DNA of 39,756 nt from a virus. The stretch lies in the IMG/VR virus record IMGVR_UViG_3300036828_000346, positions 1-39,756 of that record. One strand, given 5' to 3'. Positions 28,849 through 36,436 of the stretch are shown piece after piece. Below the pieces are notes generated by a model. It was not told the DNA's origin. It did no database searches and saw nothing but the letters and a program-made list of their open reading frames with translations. Within the stretch, counting starts at the first letter, position 1; each line of letters opens with the position of its first letter. The translations under genes were made by a program, and so were the position numbers.

Positions 28849-30843
28849 ATGGCCGATCCTAGCAAGGGTGATGACGGACTTGAGGCCGCACAGGCGTCTG
28901 ACGCGCTGGCCGAACAGCTCACTCACCTTGCCCACGACATCATCGACGCAGGCTTCGACGTGCTCGTTGCCTGGTGCTGGATTCAGGACAACGGCACCAT
29001 CGCCAAACGACCGGCGTTCTACAACGGGCACCTCGACGCGCACCACGACAAGCAACTGATCGCAGAGCAGATCGAACTCCCGCCGCACCGCCCGACCGGC
29101 ACGCCCGACACGGCACACGCCGTCATCGCGTTCATACCGGGAACAGGCGGGTGCGGGGTCCTCGACTTCGACGTGAAGAACGGCAAGCACGGAGCGGAGA
29201 CCTACCGCAACCTGAGCACCGGGCACCACTGGTCGCCCACCGCAGCATGGAACACGCCGTCCGGTGGAGCCAATGTGCTGTTCACCAAGCCACCCGGCGC
29301 CGTCTACTCCAACCGATCACCGTGGCCCGCCGTCGACGTGCGGGCAGACAACGGTTGGGTCGTCGCACCGGGCAACCTCCACGTCGGAGCGGGTTGGCGT
29401 TGGAACCTCGGCGGCTTCACCACCGCCACCCCACTGCCCGACACGATGGCATCGCTGCTCTCACCATCGACTGAGCACGGACGACCGGCCAGCAACACCG
29501 AGACGATTCGTTTCATGGACGCGAGCCGACAGACCTCGACGCTCGCCGCACAGACGACGTTCACCGACCAACTACTCCTGCTCCGTCAGTCAGCGACCGG
29601 CAGTCGACACGATGCCATGAGGAAGGTGCTCGCCTTCGCCTTCGGGATGGAGCACCTCGACCTGCACTGGGCGTCCGAACGCATCAAGGCTGAGTGGACG
29701 GCTCTCATGGAATCGACGAACGAGGTCGGTCGGGAGTGCGAGGTCGACGACCTGGCGACGTGGCTCGTCGGTCAGGAGATCGCCAACAACGCACCCAACG
29801 CCGTGCGGGCAGGACTCGCCACCGCGCCCAAGCCTGACATTCAGATGTCAGGGTTCCGCGACATCCCCAACCCATTCGTCCTCCCGACCCTGACCTGGCA
29901 CGCCGAGGACCTGCTGTGCCGCGACACGCACGGCGAGTTGGCCGGAGCGGAGAAGACGCTCAAGAGCTACATCGGACTCATCATCGACGTGGGACTGGCG
30001 GCGGGCAAAGACATCTTCGGGCAGTTCCCTGTCGCCGAACGGCAACGGGTCTCACTGCTCATCGGCGAGGGCGGTGAAGAACCGTTCCTGCGGCGAGTGC
30101 GCGAAATCTGCTCCGCCTACGGCATCCAACCGGGCGACCTCCAGGGCTGGCTGCACTACACGACCGACCGGATCACCGTCGACTCGCCGCTGTTCCTCGA
30201 GCTGGTCCGCACCGAGCTCGACACCTTCGGGCCCGCCCTCGTCCACGCCGATCCCTGGTACACCTACCAGCCCGCCAGAGTCGAGTCGAGCCAGTTGACC
30301 TCGGTCGCCGCCGCCCTGGAGAGCTACACGCACCTGTGCCGGGAAGCCGGAGCCAGTGCGCTCATCAACCACCATTTCAACCGCACCGACCAGCACGGCC
30401 TCCGCAAGATCACCGGGGCCGGTCACGCCGAGTGGGTCGACTCCTGGTTACTGACCAGTCACCGGGACCAGCCCGATGTCGCCAACGGCAAGTACCGGCT
30501 GACGCTCGAGGTCGGCTCACGGCGTTGGGGCGGCGGCACCTGGGACCTCGACCTGACCATCAACGTCCCGCTCGGTCAGCTCCGCTGGAAGATCGGGCCG
30601 TCGAGCGTCCAGCCGACCACGACGCACGACCCCTTCATCGCCATCAAGGTCGACCTGCTCAGGATCGGCCACGCAGCCCGCAAACCGTTGACCCGCCAGG
30701 AGTGGGCGGTGCGCTGCGGCAAGCGCCGGGACGCCACGCTCGCCGCCTTCGACGAACTAGTCGACGATGGCATGATCGTGACGGCCGGGACGGCTCCAGC
30801 GGGCAAGGGCCACACCACTGCAACCTACGTTGTGCAGCCGTGA
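28849..30843 (+). CDS. Primase-polymerase / RepA-like helicase fusion
   Basis: 664 residues. N-terminal bifunctional primase-polymerase domain (about 20-200): CGVLDFDVKNGKHG (103-115) with the metal-binding Asp pair, TPSGGANVLF (136-145) and VDVRADNGWVVAPG (162-175). C-terminal RecA-like ATPase from ~350: HAEDLLCRDTHGELAGAEKTLKS carries a variant Walker A ending in K-T (369-370), followed by LLIGEGGEE (403-411), then a C-terminal winged-helix-like part (LTRQEWAVRCGKRRDATLAAFDELVDDGMIV). It probably melts the origin and primes; elongation would use host polymerase. Palindrome copy 11 falls exactly in the inter-domain linker. Ribosome site AAAGG. Confidence 0.87.
   Translation: MADPSKGDDGLEAAQASDALAEQLTHLAHDIIDAGFDVLVAWCWIQDNGTIAKRPAFYNGHLDAHHDKQLIAEQIELPPHRPTGTPDTAHAVIAFIPGTGGCGVLDFDVKNGKHGAETYRNLSTGHHWSPTAAWNTPSGGANVLFTKPPGAVYSNRSPWPAVDVRADNGWVVAPGNLHVGAGWRWNLGGFTTATPLPDTMASLLSPSTEHGRPASNTETIRFMDASRQTSTLAAQTTFTDQLLLLRQSATGSRHDAMRKVLAFAFGMEHLDLHWASERIKAEWTALMESTNEVGRECEVDDLATWLVGQEIANNAPNAVRAGLATAPKPDIQMSGFRDIPNPFVLPTLTWHAEDLLCRDTHGELAGAEKTLKSYIGLIIDVGLAAGKDIFGQFPVAERQRVSLLIGEGGEEPFLRRVREICSAYGIQPGDLQGWLHYTTDRITVDSPLFLELVRTELDTFGPALVHADPWYTYQPARVESSQLTSVAAALESYTHLCREAGASALINHHFNRTDQHGLRKITGAGHAEWVDSWLLTSHRDQPDVANGKYRLTLEVGSRRWGGGTWDLDLTINVPLGQLRWKIGPSSVQPTTTHDPFIAIKVDLLRIGHAARKPLTRQEWAVRCGKRRDATLAAFDELVDDGMIVTAGTAPAGKGHTTATYVVQP
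29835..29850 (+). promoter_or_regulatory. Palindrome copy 11 (one mismatch, in coding sequence)
   Basis: TGACATTCAGATGTCA; position 10 is G instead of A. Read P-D-I-Q-M-S at residues 329-334 of the primase-helicase, in the linker between its domains. Confidence 0.75.
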
Positions 30844-30850
30844 TGAGCCC

Positions 30851-30870
30851 TGTGGAAAACCTGTGGATAA
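30851..30870. promoter_or_regulatory. Two DnaA boxes
   Basis: TGTGGATAA (30862-30870) is the exact complement of the DnaA consensus TTATCCACA; TGTGGAAAA (30851-30859) differs at one position. They are 2 bases apart, just after the primase stop. Confidence 0.72.
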
Positions 30871-30902
30871 CTCCTGCTTGCAAGAGTGTCTGCAACTGCC
30901 AT

Positions 30903-31097
30903 GAACGACGTTCCCAGCCGCGACCTCATGAGGTTCCGCCAGGGAACGTCGATCAGCCGACCTCAACGGCCCTCGGGAACGCACGGGAACGCCGATCTAT
31001 CAGGGCAAACGGCAACCTCGCCGGAACGCCGATCCCGAGAGCTGATCGACGTTCCGCGTCGACCCCCTATAGGGGAATAGGGGGAACGTCGATCAGC
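30903..31097. repeat. Iteron array, putative replication origin
   Basis: The 15-mer GGAACGTCGATCAGC occurs exactly at 30943-30957 (+), 31041-31055 (-) and 31083-31097 (+). Degenerate copies (GGGAACG[T/C]CG) lie at 30906-30915 (-), 30975-30982, 30985-30997 and 31022-31034. A 12-bp palindrome CCCCTATAGGGG (31064-31075) sits among them. Together with the DnaA boxes and the primase-helicase gene next door, this has the build of an iteron-type origin. No gene is seen at 30844-31118. Confidence 0.78.
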
Positions 31098-31118
31098 TCA
31101 AAACAGACAGGAGGCAAA

Positions 31119-31433
31119 ATGGCCGACGGAGGCGACGACTTTTGGGCGGCGGCAGAGCGCGCCGGGTACGACAGCGGGCACGTCGTCTGTCGGTGCCCCA
31201 AGTGCGGGATGCGGCAGATGGTGGCCTACCGGGCGCACCTGGCAGCGCGCTGCAAGGTCTGCACGCCCCATGTCGCGATGAAGCACAAGCCGGTCCTCGA
31301 GATCGTCTCCGACATGACCCGCATCCGGCACAAGCGGCCCGGCTGGCCCCGGTCCAAGCGCCAGCTCGCCGAGGACGGTTGCGTCATCTTCGACCCCTCA
31401 CTACGGTCGTCCGATGGTTCAGCTCCGGCCTAG
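31119..31433 (+). CDS. Zinc-ribbon protein
   Basis: 104 residues with a strong AGGAGG site (31109-31114). VVCRCPKCGMRQMVAYRAHLAARCKVCTP (about 22-50) has C-x-C-x2-C and C-x2-C, a classical zinc ribbon. The basic middle (MTRIRHKRPGWPRSKRQLAEDG) could contact DNA or RNA. Lies directly after the putative origin. Overlaps the next gene by 20 bases. Function unknown. Confidence 0.75.
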   Translation: MADGGDDFWAAAERAGYDSGHVVCRCPKCGMRQMVAYRAHLAARCKVCTPHVAMKHKPVLEIVSDMTRIRHKRPGWPRSKRQLAEDGCVIFDPSLRSSDGSAPA

Positions 31434-31917
31434 CCGCCTGACCGCCGCGGTGCTGGTTGTCGTGGCGCCCTCCCTGGGGATCGCCTCGACGGCCCGCCCG
31501 CCGCCCGAGCGCCCCAAACAGGCGAGACCGCCGCCCGTACCCGAGCGACGGCCTCGACCAGTGTCCCCGGCTCTCCCAAGCACGACGACGACAAGCAGTG
31601 TGCCAGAAGTCAGACTGGAGCTCGCCCCGGCCCCGTCTCCTCCTCCACCTGTGGCTCCCCCGCCACTCCCGCAAGGATGGACGGGGCCGTGGGCCTGCAT
31701 CGCCCACTACGAGAGCAACGGCAACCCGGCCACCGAGACCGGCAACGGGTACTACGGCGGTCTGCAGTTCTCGCTGCAGAGCTGGGTCGCCGTCGGCGGA
31801 AGCGGCGACCCAGCCAACGCCAGCATTGCCGTTCAAGAAGAGATGGCGAATCGGCTTCTTGCGCTCCAGGGCTGGGGCGCCTGGCCGAACACGAGTGCGA
31901 TGTGCGGGTTCCGTTGA
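31414..31917 (+). CDS. Secreted Rpf-like transglycosylase
   Basis: 167 residues. A signal peptide or anchor (about 1-27, LTAAVLVVVAPSLGIASTA), a Pro-rich linker (28-88), and a resuscitation-promoting-factor-type domain (90-167): WACIAHYESNGNP with the catalytic Glu100, GYYGGLQFSLQSWVAVGG, and Cys94/Cys164 placed for a disulfide. Rpf domains cut peptidoglycan glycan strands and wake dormant actinobacteria. It stands apart from the lysis cassette, next to replication genes. The stop TGA opens palindrome copy 12. Confidence 0.87.
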   Translation: MVQLRPSRLTAAVLVVVAPSLGIASTARPPPERPKQARPPPVPERRPRPVSPALPSTTTTSSVPEVRLELAPAPSPPPPVAPPPLPQGWTGPWACIAHYESNGNPATETGNGYYGGLQFSLQSWVAVGGSGDPANASIAVQEEMANRLLALQGWGAWPNTSAMCGFR

Positions 31918-31930
31918 CATTCGAATGTCA
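31915..31930. promoter_or_regulatory. Palindrome copy 12 (centre CG)
   Basis: TGACATTCGAATGTCA at the end of the rightward operon, supplying the stop of the Rpf-like gene, in the convergent gap. Confidence 0.86.
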
Positions 31931-31959
31931 ATGGACGCCTCGAGGCGGAGCCGAGGCAC

Positions 31960-32015
31960 AAAAAAAGGGTGCCCGCCGGGCCCGACTCGTTGATTGAGTC
32001 GAACCCGGCGGGCAC
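31960..32015 (-). terminator. Intrinsic terminator of the leftward operon
   Basis: GTGCCCGCCGGG (31969-31980) pairs with CCCGGCGGGCAC (32004-32015); an inner CGACTC/GAGTCG stem extends it. On the minus strand a run of seven T follows (31966-31960). It lies just past the stop of the last leftward gene. Confidence 0.9.
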
Positions 32016-32020
32016 GATGT

Positions 32021-32209
32021 CTACTTCCACCTCCTGCGCCACTGCTCGTCGGAGGGTCGCCACCAGGGGCGGCGGGGTGGGTTGTCGATCCACGCCACGA
32101 GGGCGAGGACCAACGTGATGCAGGCGATGGCGAAGAGGAGCCACCCGGTGGTGAACCAGGCGGCAATCGCCAACGTCAAGCACAACAGGGCGAGGACGAG
32201 TGTTCTCAT
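32021..32209 (-). CDS. Small two-helix membrane protein
   Basis: 62 residues, last gene of the leftward operon. Two membrane helices (about 2-19, RTLVLALLCLTLAIAAWF, and 22-41, GWLLFAIACITLVLALVAWI) and a basic, Trp-rich tail (PPRRPWWRPSDEQWRRRWK). Coupled by ATGA to the upstream gene. Could affect the envelope (for example superinfection exclusion); inference only. Confidence 0.72.
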   Translation of the reverse strand: MRTLVLALLCLTLAIAAWFTTGWLLFAIACITLVLALVAWIDNPPRRPWWRPSDEQWRRRWK

Positions 32210-32475
32210 CGACCCGTCACGTTTCCAAGTGCTCGTCTCACGGTGTCTTCCGCACGGCTCGGGACTGAGCCGGGCGTGTCAACCCATTCGGAGCACGCGG
32301 GGCACCACGCCCCGTTACTGGCGTCGGAGAACAGTCCGCCGTCAGTGGTCACGAGCTCGTCGAGCCGCATCCTGTAGGTGCCGTCGGGTTGACGGTCGAA
32401 CGGCACCATGACTCCAATGGTCATCTCCAGCCGTTCGTGCTGATCGTCGTCGCCTTCGATTGCGTCGTTGCTCAT
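32206..32475 (-). CDS. Small hypothetical with CxxC
   Basis: 89 residues from ATG 32475, with AGAAAGGG 9-16 bases upstream. Acidic N-terminus (MSNDAIEGDDDQHERLE), then a beta-rich part (MTIGVMVPFDRQPDGTYRMRLDELVTTDG) and WCPACSEW. No family recognised. Longer upstream frame runs through the leader cassette and is rejected. Confidence 0.68.
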   Translation of the reverse strand: MSNDAIEGDDDQHERLEMTIGVMVPFDRQPDGTYRMRLDELVTTDGGLFSDASNGAWCPACSEWVDTPGSVPSRAEDTVRRALGNVTGR

Positions 32476-32569
32476 TGCTTGACCCTTTCTGATGGGGTAC
32501 TGCTGATGCCACGGTGACATCGTGCGCCCACCCACTGACATTCGAATGTCAATGGGTAGGCGCCCGCTG
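32476..32569 (-). promoter_or_regulatory. Leader cassette A with palindrome copy 13
   Basis: Palindrome TGACATTCGAATGTCA at 32536-32551. Arms on the minus strand: GCGCC-ACCCA upstream, TGGGT-GGCGC downstream. Second hairpin at 32505-32521 (GATGTCA/TGGCATC on the minus strand, loop CCG), then GCAGTACC and AGAAAGGG. Serves the gene starting at 32475. Confidence 0.82.
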
Positions 32570-33226
32570 CTACCGGGATGATGGCCGCTCCTCCATGAAA
32601 CGGGCCAACCGCTTCCGCACTTCCTCGTCGACCACGCTGCCGTTCCGGGCGAGCACTACTTGAGTGTTCGCTTCGGCGGTCTGCACCCGCTGGCGCAGTC
32701 CACGGACCTCGTTGTTCAACGCGGCCATACGGTCCTGCAGTTGGACCTTGTCCTCTTCGAGCCGCGACGCCCGAGCCCGGAGGGCTTGGTTGTCCTCGAG
32801 CACCTGACTCAATCGCTGCTGAGCCTGCTGTGTCTCGTGCGGGCGGTTCCAGACGGCCATGACCTCGGCGAGCAGAGCCCGCGCCAGTTCGTCAACGTCC
32901 ACGCCCAGGTTCGGAGTCGGTCGCGTGTGCTCCGCCTCCTCCTCCAGCCGTGGGATGTCCGGTCGAAGTCGGTCGGGATCGGCCGACACCGGCTCGTCCA
33001 CGTCCTCGAGCAGTTCGATGGCAAACGTGCGCTTGCCCCTGATCTCACGGACGATCACGCCCGCTTGATCCAACTGGAGCACTGCGCCTCGCAACCCGCC
33101 GTCACCGACCGGGCAGTCTGCGCCCAGTCGCTCTTTCAGGATGGCGAAGGCCCGCCCGCTTGAGTCACGGACGGGCCCTGCTCGCAATGCTTCCACTATG
33201 CGATCTCTCACATCGGTTTTGCTCAC
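32570..33226 (-). CDS. Winged-helix-like coiled-coil protein
   Basis: 218 residues from GTG 33226 (AGAAAGGA ribosome site). Residues 1-75 form a likely winged helix (VRDRIVEALRAGPVRDSSGRAFAILKERL...LRGAVLQLDQAGVIVREIRGKRTFAIEL). Residues about 135-200 are a coiled coil (QQRLSQVLEDNQALRARASRLEEDKVQLQDRMAALNNEVRGLRQRVQ). Probably a dimeric DNA-binding regulator. A longer frame to 33370 runs back through the leader cassette and is rejected. Confidence 0.75.
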   Translation of the reverse strand: MSKTDVRDRIVEALRAGPVRDSSGRAFAILKERLGADCPVGDGGLRGAVLQLDQAGVIVREIRGKRTFAIELLEDVDEPVSADPDRLRPDIPRLEEEAEHTRPTPNLGVDVDELARALLAEVMAVWNRPHETQQAQQRLSQVLEDNQALRARASRLEEDKVQLQDRMAALNNEVRGLRQRVQTAEANTQVVLARNGSVVDEEVRKRLARFMEERPSSR

Positions 33227-33320
33227 TGCACTTGATCCTTTCTGATCGGTACTGCTATGCCAAAGTGGCATCGTGCGCCCACCCACTGACATTCGAATGT
33301 CAATGGGTAGGCGCCCGCTG
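33227..33320 (-). promoter_or_regulatory. Leader cassette B with palindrome copy 14
   Basis: Palindrome at 33287-33302, same arms as cassette A. The second hairpin (33257-33271) is ATGCCA/TGGCAT with a 3-base loop: the U of cassette A is C here, turning a G-U pair into G-C. Then GCAGTACC and AGAAAGGA. Serves the gene starting at 33226. Confidence 0.82.
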
Positions 33321-33455
33321 CTACTGCGAGCGGCGCTTCTGTTCGGCTTCCTCGCACGCGGCACAGACACCGACCGGGACCCCTCCGAGGAAGGGCCGCC
33401 GGACAGTGACCATGCGGATGCGTTTGCACGACTCGCACCAGCCGTGCAGCCTCAT
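33321..33455 (-). CDS. 44-residue zinc-ribbon protein
   Basis: Starts at ATG 33455, overlapping the upstream stop (ATGA), and ends with TAG at 33321-33323. MRLHGWCESCKRIRMVTVRR...VPVGVCAACEEAEQKRRSQ has two C-x2-C pairs (7/10 and 31/34), a complete four-Cys zinc ribbon. Coupled to the gene at 33640. Function unknown. Confidence 0.72.
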   Translation of the reverse strand: MRLHGWCESCKRIRMVTVRRPFLGGVPVGVCAACEEAEQKRRSQ

Positions 33456-33640
33456 GTGGCTTCGACGGTGACAGTGATGTGTTGCGGCGGCTCGCTGCCG
33501 TTGAACGCGGCCTTGCGAACGTAGAGCGCTCCGATCACTGCACTGTCTCGGTCGGCATCCTCCTTGTAACGGTGGGTGCCGGGTGTGCTTTTCTCCAAGT
33601 CCATCTCGACGACGAACTTGGTGGTTGGCTTGGTTGCCAT
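33452..33640 (-). CDS. Small beta-rich hypothetical
   Basis: 62 residues from ATG 33640 (AGAAAGGGA upstream). FVVEMDLEKSTPGTHRYKED...VIGALYVRKAAFNGSEPPQHITVTVEAT resembles a common short phage and actinobacterial beta-protein (KSTKGTxxY...LYVxK). Role unknown. The frame upstream to 33709 crosses the palindrome and is rejected. Confidence 0.7.
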   Translation of the reverse strand: MATKPTTKFVVEMDLEKSTPGTHRYKEDADRDSAVIGALYVRKAAFNGSEPPQHITVTVEAT

Positions 33641-33746
33641 GGGTGCTGTCCCTTTCTGGACGGGTGTTGCTCGATGTCGCGGTGACATCGTGCGCCCACC
33701 CACTGACATTCGAATGTCAATGGGTAGGCGCCCGCTGCTACCGCTG
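33641..33746 (-). promoter_or_regulatory. Leader cassette C with palindrome copy 15
   Basis: Palindrome at 33704-33719, arms as in cassette A. The second hairpin (33672-33690) is CGATGTC/GACATCG with a 5-base loop: here the partner base has changed to A, giving U-A where cassette A has U-G and cassette B has C-G. The GCAGTACC box is altered. Serves the gene starting at 33640. Confidence 0.82.
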
Positions 33747-33944
33747 CTACCACTGCTCGCTGATCTTCACGGTGAAGTAGTGCGTGCCGTCTTGCTGCGT
33801 CTTGACCCGGAACGACGCAACGAGGTTGCTGTCGTCGCGGTATTCGCAGTCGACAACACCGTCGAGGTCGCCCACATACCGGGCGGCTCGCACCAGTTCG
33901 TCCTTGACGATGGCGGCAACTTGGTTCTTCAAGTTGGTGCTCAC
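33747..33944 (-). CDS. Small hypothetical protein
   Basis: 65 residues from GTG 33944, overlapping the upstream stop (GTGA). Helix (LKNQVAAIVKDELVRAARYV) then a beta-sheet part (DGVVDCEYRDDSNLVASFRVKTQQDGTHYFTVKISEQW). No family recognised. Coupled to the gene at 34372. Confidence 0.68.
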   Translation of the reverse strand: MSTNLKNQVAAIVKDELVRAARYVGDLDGVVDCEYRDDSNLVASFRVKTQQDGTHYFTVKISEQW

Positions 33945-34372
33945 GACTTGGCCTCCACTGCACCCTCGAAGGTGACGTCAGTCACCTGGGCGTCGTGGAC
34001 CTCGTCGTTGCCGAGCTCCAACCAGTCGTGCGGGATCAAGTCCTGCATGGCGAAGATCACCTTGTCCTCGTCGCACTCGGCACCGACCTCGACCTGGACG
34101 GTCAGGGTGATGTCGAATGTGCGCGTCAAAGCCGTTGGCCCTGTTGGTGCGTTGGCGTAGACGTCAGCGGCAGCCTCGAGGATTGCCCTCGTCTTACGAC
34201 CGCCGCGTGGTCCACGCGCCGCTGCCCGCAGGTTGTCGGCAATCTCGGCGTTGGTGAACTCCTTGGGGACGTGCGGGCACTGCGGGTCGCCGCCCATGAC
34301 CAGAACCCATTGGTCCCGGCCTCGACCGACGATGCTGCCCCCACACTTTCCACATGGGATTGCGATACTCAC
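33941..34372 (-). CDS. Hypothetical protein with N-terminal zinc motif
   Basis: 143 residues from GTG 34372 (AGAGAGGA upstream). IPCGKCGGSIVGRGRDQWVLVMGGDPQCPHVP has Cys7-x2-Cys10 and a later C-x2-H, a likely zinc site. The C-terminal half is beta-rich and acidic (RTFDITLTVQVEVGAECDEDKVIFAMQDLIP). No family recognised. The frame upstream to 34903 is an artefact overlapping the VWA gene. Confidence 0.7.
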   Translation of the reverse strand: MSIAIPCGKCGGSIVGRGRDQWVLVMGGDPQCPHVPKEFTNAEIADNLRAAARGPRGGRKTRAILEAAADVYANAPTGPTALTRTFDITLTVQVEVGAECDEDKVIFAMQDLIPHDWLELGNDEVHDAQVTDVTFEGAVEAKS

Positions 34373-34470
34373 TGCACTGTTCCTCTCTGTAAGGGGTACT
34401 GCTCGTGTCACGGTGACACCGTGCGCCCACCCCACTGACATTCGAATGTCAATGGGGTAGGCGACCGTTG
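34373..34470 (-). promoter_or_regulatory. Leader cassette D with palindrome copy 16
   Basis: Palindrome at 34436-34451. Arms ACCCCA/TGGGGT have one extra C and one matching extra G compared with cassettes A-C. The second hairpin (34405-34419) is GTGTCA/TGACAC: both members of one pair changed (A-U to G-C). GCAGTACC and AGAGAGGA follow. Serves the gene starting at 34372. Confidence 0.83.
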
Positions 34471-36336
34471 CTACCGTGCTGCGTCCTGCATCCGCTGCAT
34501 GGCGACCCGACGGAACAACCGCGCCAGACCGTGCGGGTCGTCGACCGCCTCTGCGAACTCGCATCGGTGGGCGTTGACCGGCTTGCCGATCTGACTCGGC
34601 TGCGTGGGGAGGAACGCCAACACTGTGACGATCCCCGCTGCCCGCATGGCTTCGATAAGACGCTCGTTGCTCGTCACACCCGACGGGTGCGACGAGTAGG
34701 AGGCCCAATCCCCGTCGGTGAGCACGACCATCATGCGATGTGCGCGCTTGCTGCTTGCCAGGAGGCGATACGCCTCGTGGAGAGCACTTTCGGGGTTTGT
34801 GCCACCTGTTGCGTCGGGTTCGAACATGCGATCCCGTTCGGGGCGCACACCCGGTGTCGATAACACCTTGTGCGGACCCGATGACCATGTGACGACTGAG
34901 CACTCACCGTCCAGGTCATCCACAGTCATGCGGATGGCCCAAATGGCTTCGCCCAGTGCGTGCGTCACGCGCTCCATTGACCCGGACACGTCGACGAGGA
35001 GCACAACCTCCAAGTCCGTTGTGTCAAGGCGACCAGGCTCATAACGGTCGAACCATGCGTCGGGGTCCGACTTGGGATTGAGCACACGCGAGACGTTCAA
35101 ACGTCCCGAGGTCGTGCGTCGATCCCAACCGGGCTCGTTCGCATTTTTGAGGTCGACGAGTGCATCTGCGACCTCACGGTGCAGGCGGCGGGCGTTCTCA
35201 CTGACGGGCTTGTGTTCCCCGTCAGGTCGAGCACCCTCAATACCTGCTCCGGTTGACCGACCGTTCTTCAACACGTCGAGGATGTCTTGCAGGTCCTTGG
35301 CGGTTGCGGGGTCGTCACCGATTTGCTTCTCGGCGGCTTTCTGCAACTGCTTCCGGAGGTCATCCAACGTGGGCGGCTTCGGCGTGCCCGGTTGTGTACC
35401 GGCACCGTCACCACTCTTGTCGGACGACTTGTCGTCTTTGGACTCTTGGCCCTCGGACGATCCCTCGCCATCCTCCTTGTCATCGTCGCTGCCGTCTCCA
35501 CCCGGTTGCCCCTCGCCCTCACCCGGCGTGGGAGTCTCGTCGCCCGCCGGTGGAATACCGGGGCCGGGAGTGCCCGTTTCGGGTTGCCCTGCTTCGTCTG
35601 ACATCACCGTGCAAACGGTGGGCAGATTCGGCGGGGCATCGGCGAAGATGTTGTATAACTCTTCGAGGATTGCGAACGCCTCGTCCGATTCGGTTTCACC
35701 CGGATCGAGCAAGCGTTGGTAATCACTGACGAGCTCCAACACCCTGTCGGCGACGTCCTTGTTGCGGCGCGTCAAGAAGATGGCGCGTGCTTTGAAACGT
35801 TCCGACATCGGCAACCAGGTCCGACCACACATCAGCAACCACGCAGATTCACTGTCGGCCACCAGGTGGTGGCCGAGGGCTGCGGACAAGTAACCAGTCC
35901 ACGGTGCGAACCGTGCCAGAATCAAACGTTCCTGGCGTTGGTCCTCAACGATGTTGCAGAGTTGACTGAGCCCTCGCATGAAGGTTGTCTCCGCTGCCTC
36001 GATTCGCACCATAAGGGACGAGCCGGATCGCGGCGAGAACTTGACATGCCCAAGCTCGTGAGCAACTGTCCCCATCCACACTGCCACCGCGAACGGACTG
36101 TCCGGGTTGGGCATGTGCTTCATGGAGAAGCTCACATGGTCACCGTCCAACGTCGTCCATGCGGGCGCTGGCCCGTTTTGAACGATGCTGACGGTATCCA
36201 CGTCGAAGCTGCTCAGTAGTTCGAGCACCATACGGATCTCGCGACCCAGGCGTTCGATCTTGAGCAGATCGGCGGGACTGTAATCATCGAGCGGCAACTC
36301 AATCTGAGTTGTGCCCGACTTTTGGGAGTCAAACAT
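34471..36336 (-). CDS. VWA protein with zinc-metallopeptidase-like N-domain
   Basis: About 620 residues from ATG 36336 (AGAAAGGGGG upstream). The N-terminal domain has TVAHELGHVKF with HELGH at 93-97 and NIVEDQRQE at 128-136, the HExxH...ED layout of zincin-type metallopeptidases of the CobT/DUF2201-like group. An acidic, low-complexity linker (about 245-320) leads to a VWA domain: MIDAS DVSGS (448-452), GGTNP (510-514) and LTDGD (538-542). In bacteria such proteins pair with MoxR ATPases, as here with the gene at 36694. Role in the phage unknown: target remodelling, host shut-off or exclusion are options. Confidence 0.85.
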   Translation of the reverse strand: MFDSQKSGTTQIELPLDDYSPADLLKIERLGREIRMVLELLSSFDVDTVSIVQNGPAPAWTTLDGDHVSFSMKHMPNPDSPFAVAVWMGTVAHELGHVKFSPRSGSSLMVRIEAAETTFMRGLSQLCNIVEDQRQERLILARFAPWTGYLSAALGHHLVADSESAWLLMCGRTWLPMSERFKARAIFLTRRNKDVADRVLELVSDYQRLLDPGETESDEAFAILEELYNIFADAPPNLPTVCTVMSDEAGQPETGTPGPGIPPAGDETPTPGEGEGQPGGDGSDDDKEDGEGSSEGQESKDDKSSDKSGDGAGTQPGTPKPPTLDDLRKQLQKAAEKQIGDDPATAKDLQDILDVLKNGRSTGAGIEGARPDGEHKPVSENARRLHREVADALVDLKNANEPGWDRRTTSGRLNVSRVLNPKSDPDAWFDRYEPGRLDTTDLEVVLLVDVSGSMERVTHALGEAIWAIRMTVDDLDGECSVVTWSSGPHKVLSTPGVRPERDRMFEPDATGGTNPESALHEAYRLLASSKRAHRMMVVLTDGDWASYSSHPSGVTSNERLIEAMRAAGIVTVLAFLPTQPSQIGKPVNAHRCEFAEAVDDPHGLARLFRRVAMQRMQDAAR

Positions 36337-36436
36337 TTTGACTGCCCCCTTTCTGTTCCGGTGATGCTTGACGAGCAAACATCGTGCGTCCACCCTGACA
36401 TTTGAATGTCAGGGTGAACGCCCGCTGCCGACTGTG
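36337..36436 (-). promoter_or_regulatory. Leader cassette E with palindrome copy 17
   Basis: The core TGACATTTGAATGTCA (36396-36411) lies in a perfect 26-bp palindrome (36391-36416), then GCGT/ACGC arms. The asymmetric centre reads CA on the minus strand. The second hairpin (36363-36383) is GATGTTTG/CAAGCATC on the minus strand, a different sequence from A-D but still paired over 8 bp. Serves the VWA gene. Confidence 0.83.

Noticed and set aside
30336-31118. Extension of the zinc-ribbon frame (31119) upstream to 30336
   Set aside because: It overlaps the primase gene in another frame and the iteron region; ATG 31119 has an ideal AGGAGG site.
33941-34903. Long leftward frame starting at 34903
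   Set aside because: The first ~175 codons overlap the VWA gene and its leader cassette; GTG 34372 has an AGAGAGGA site and is the real start.
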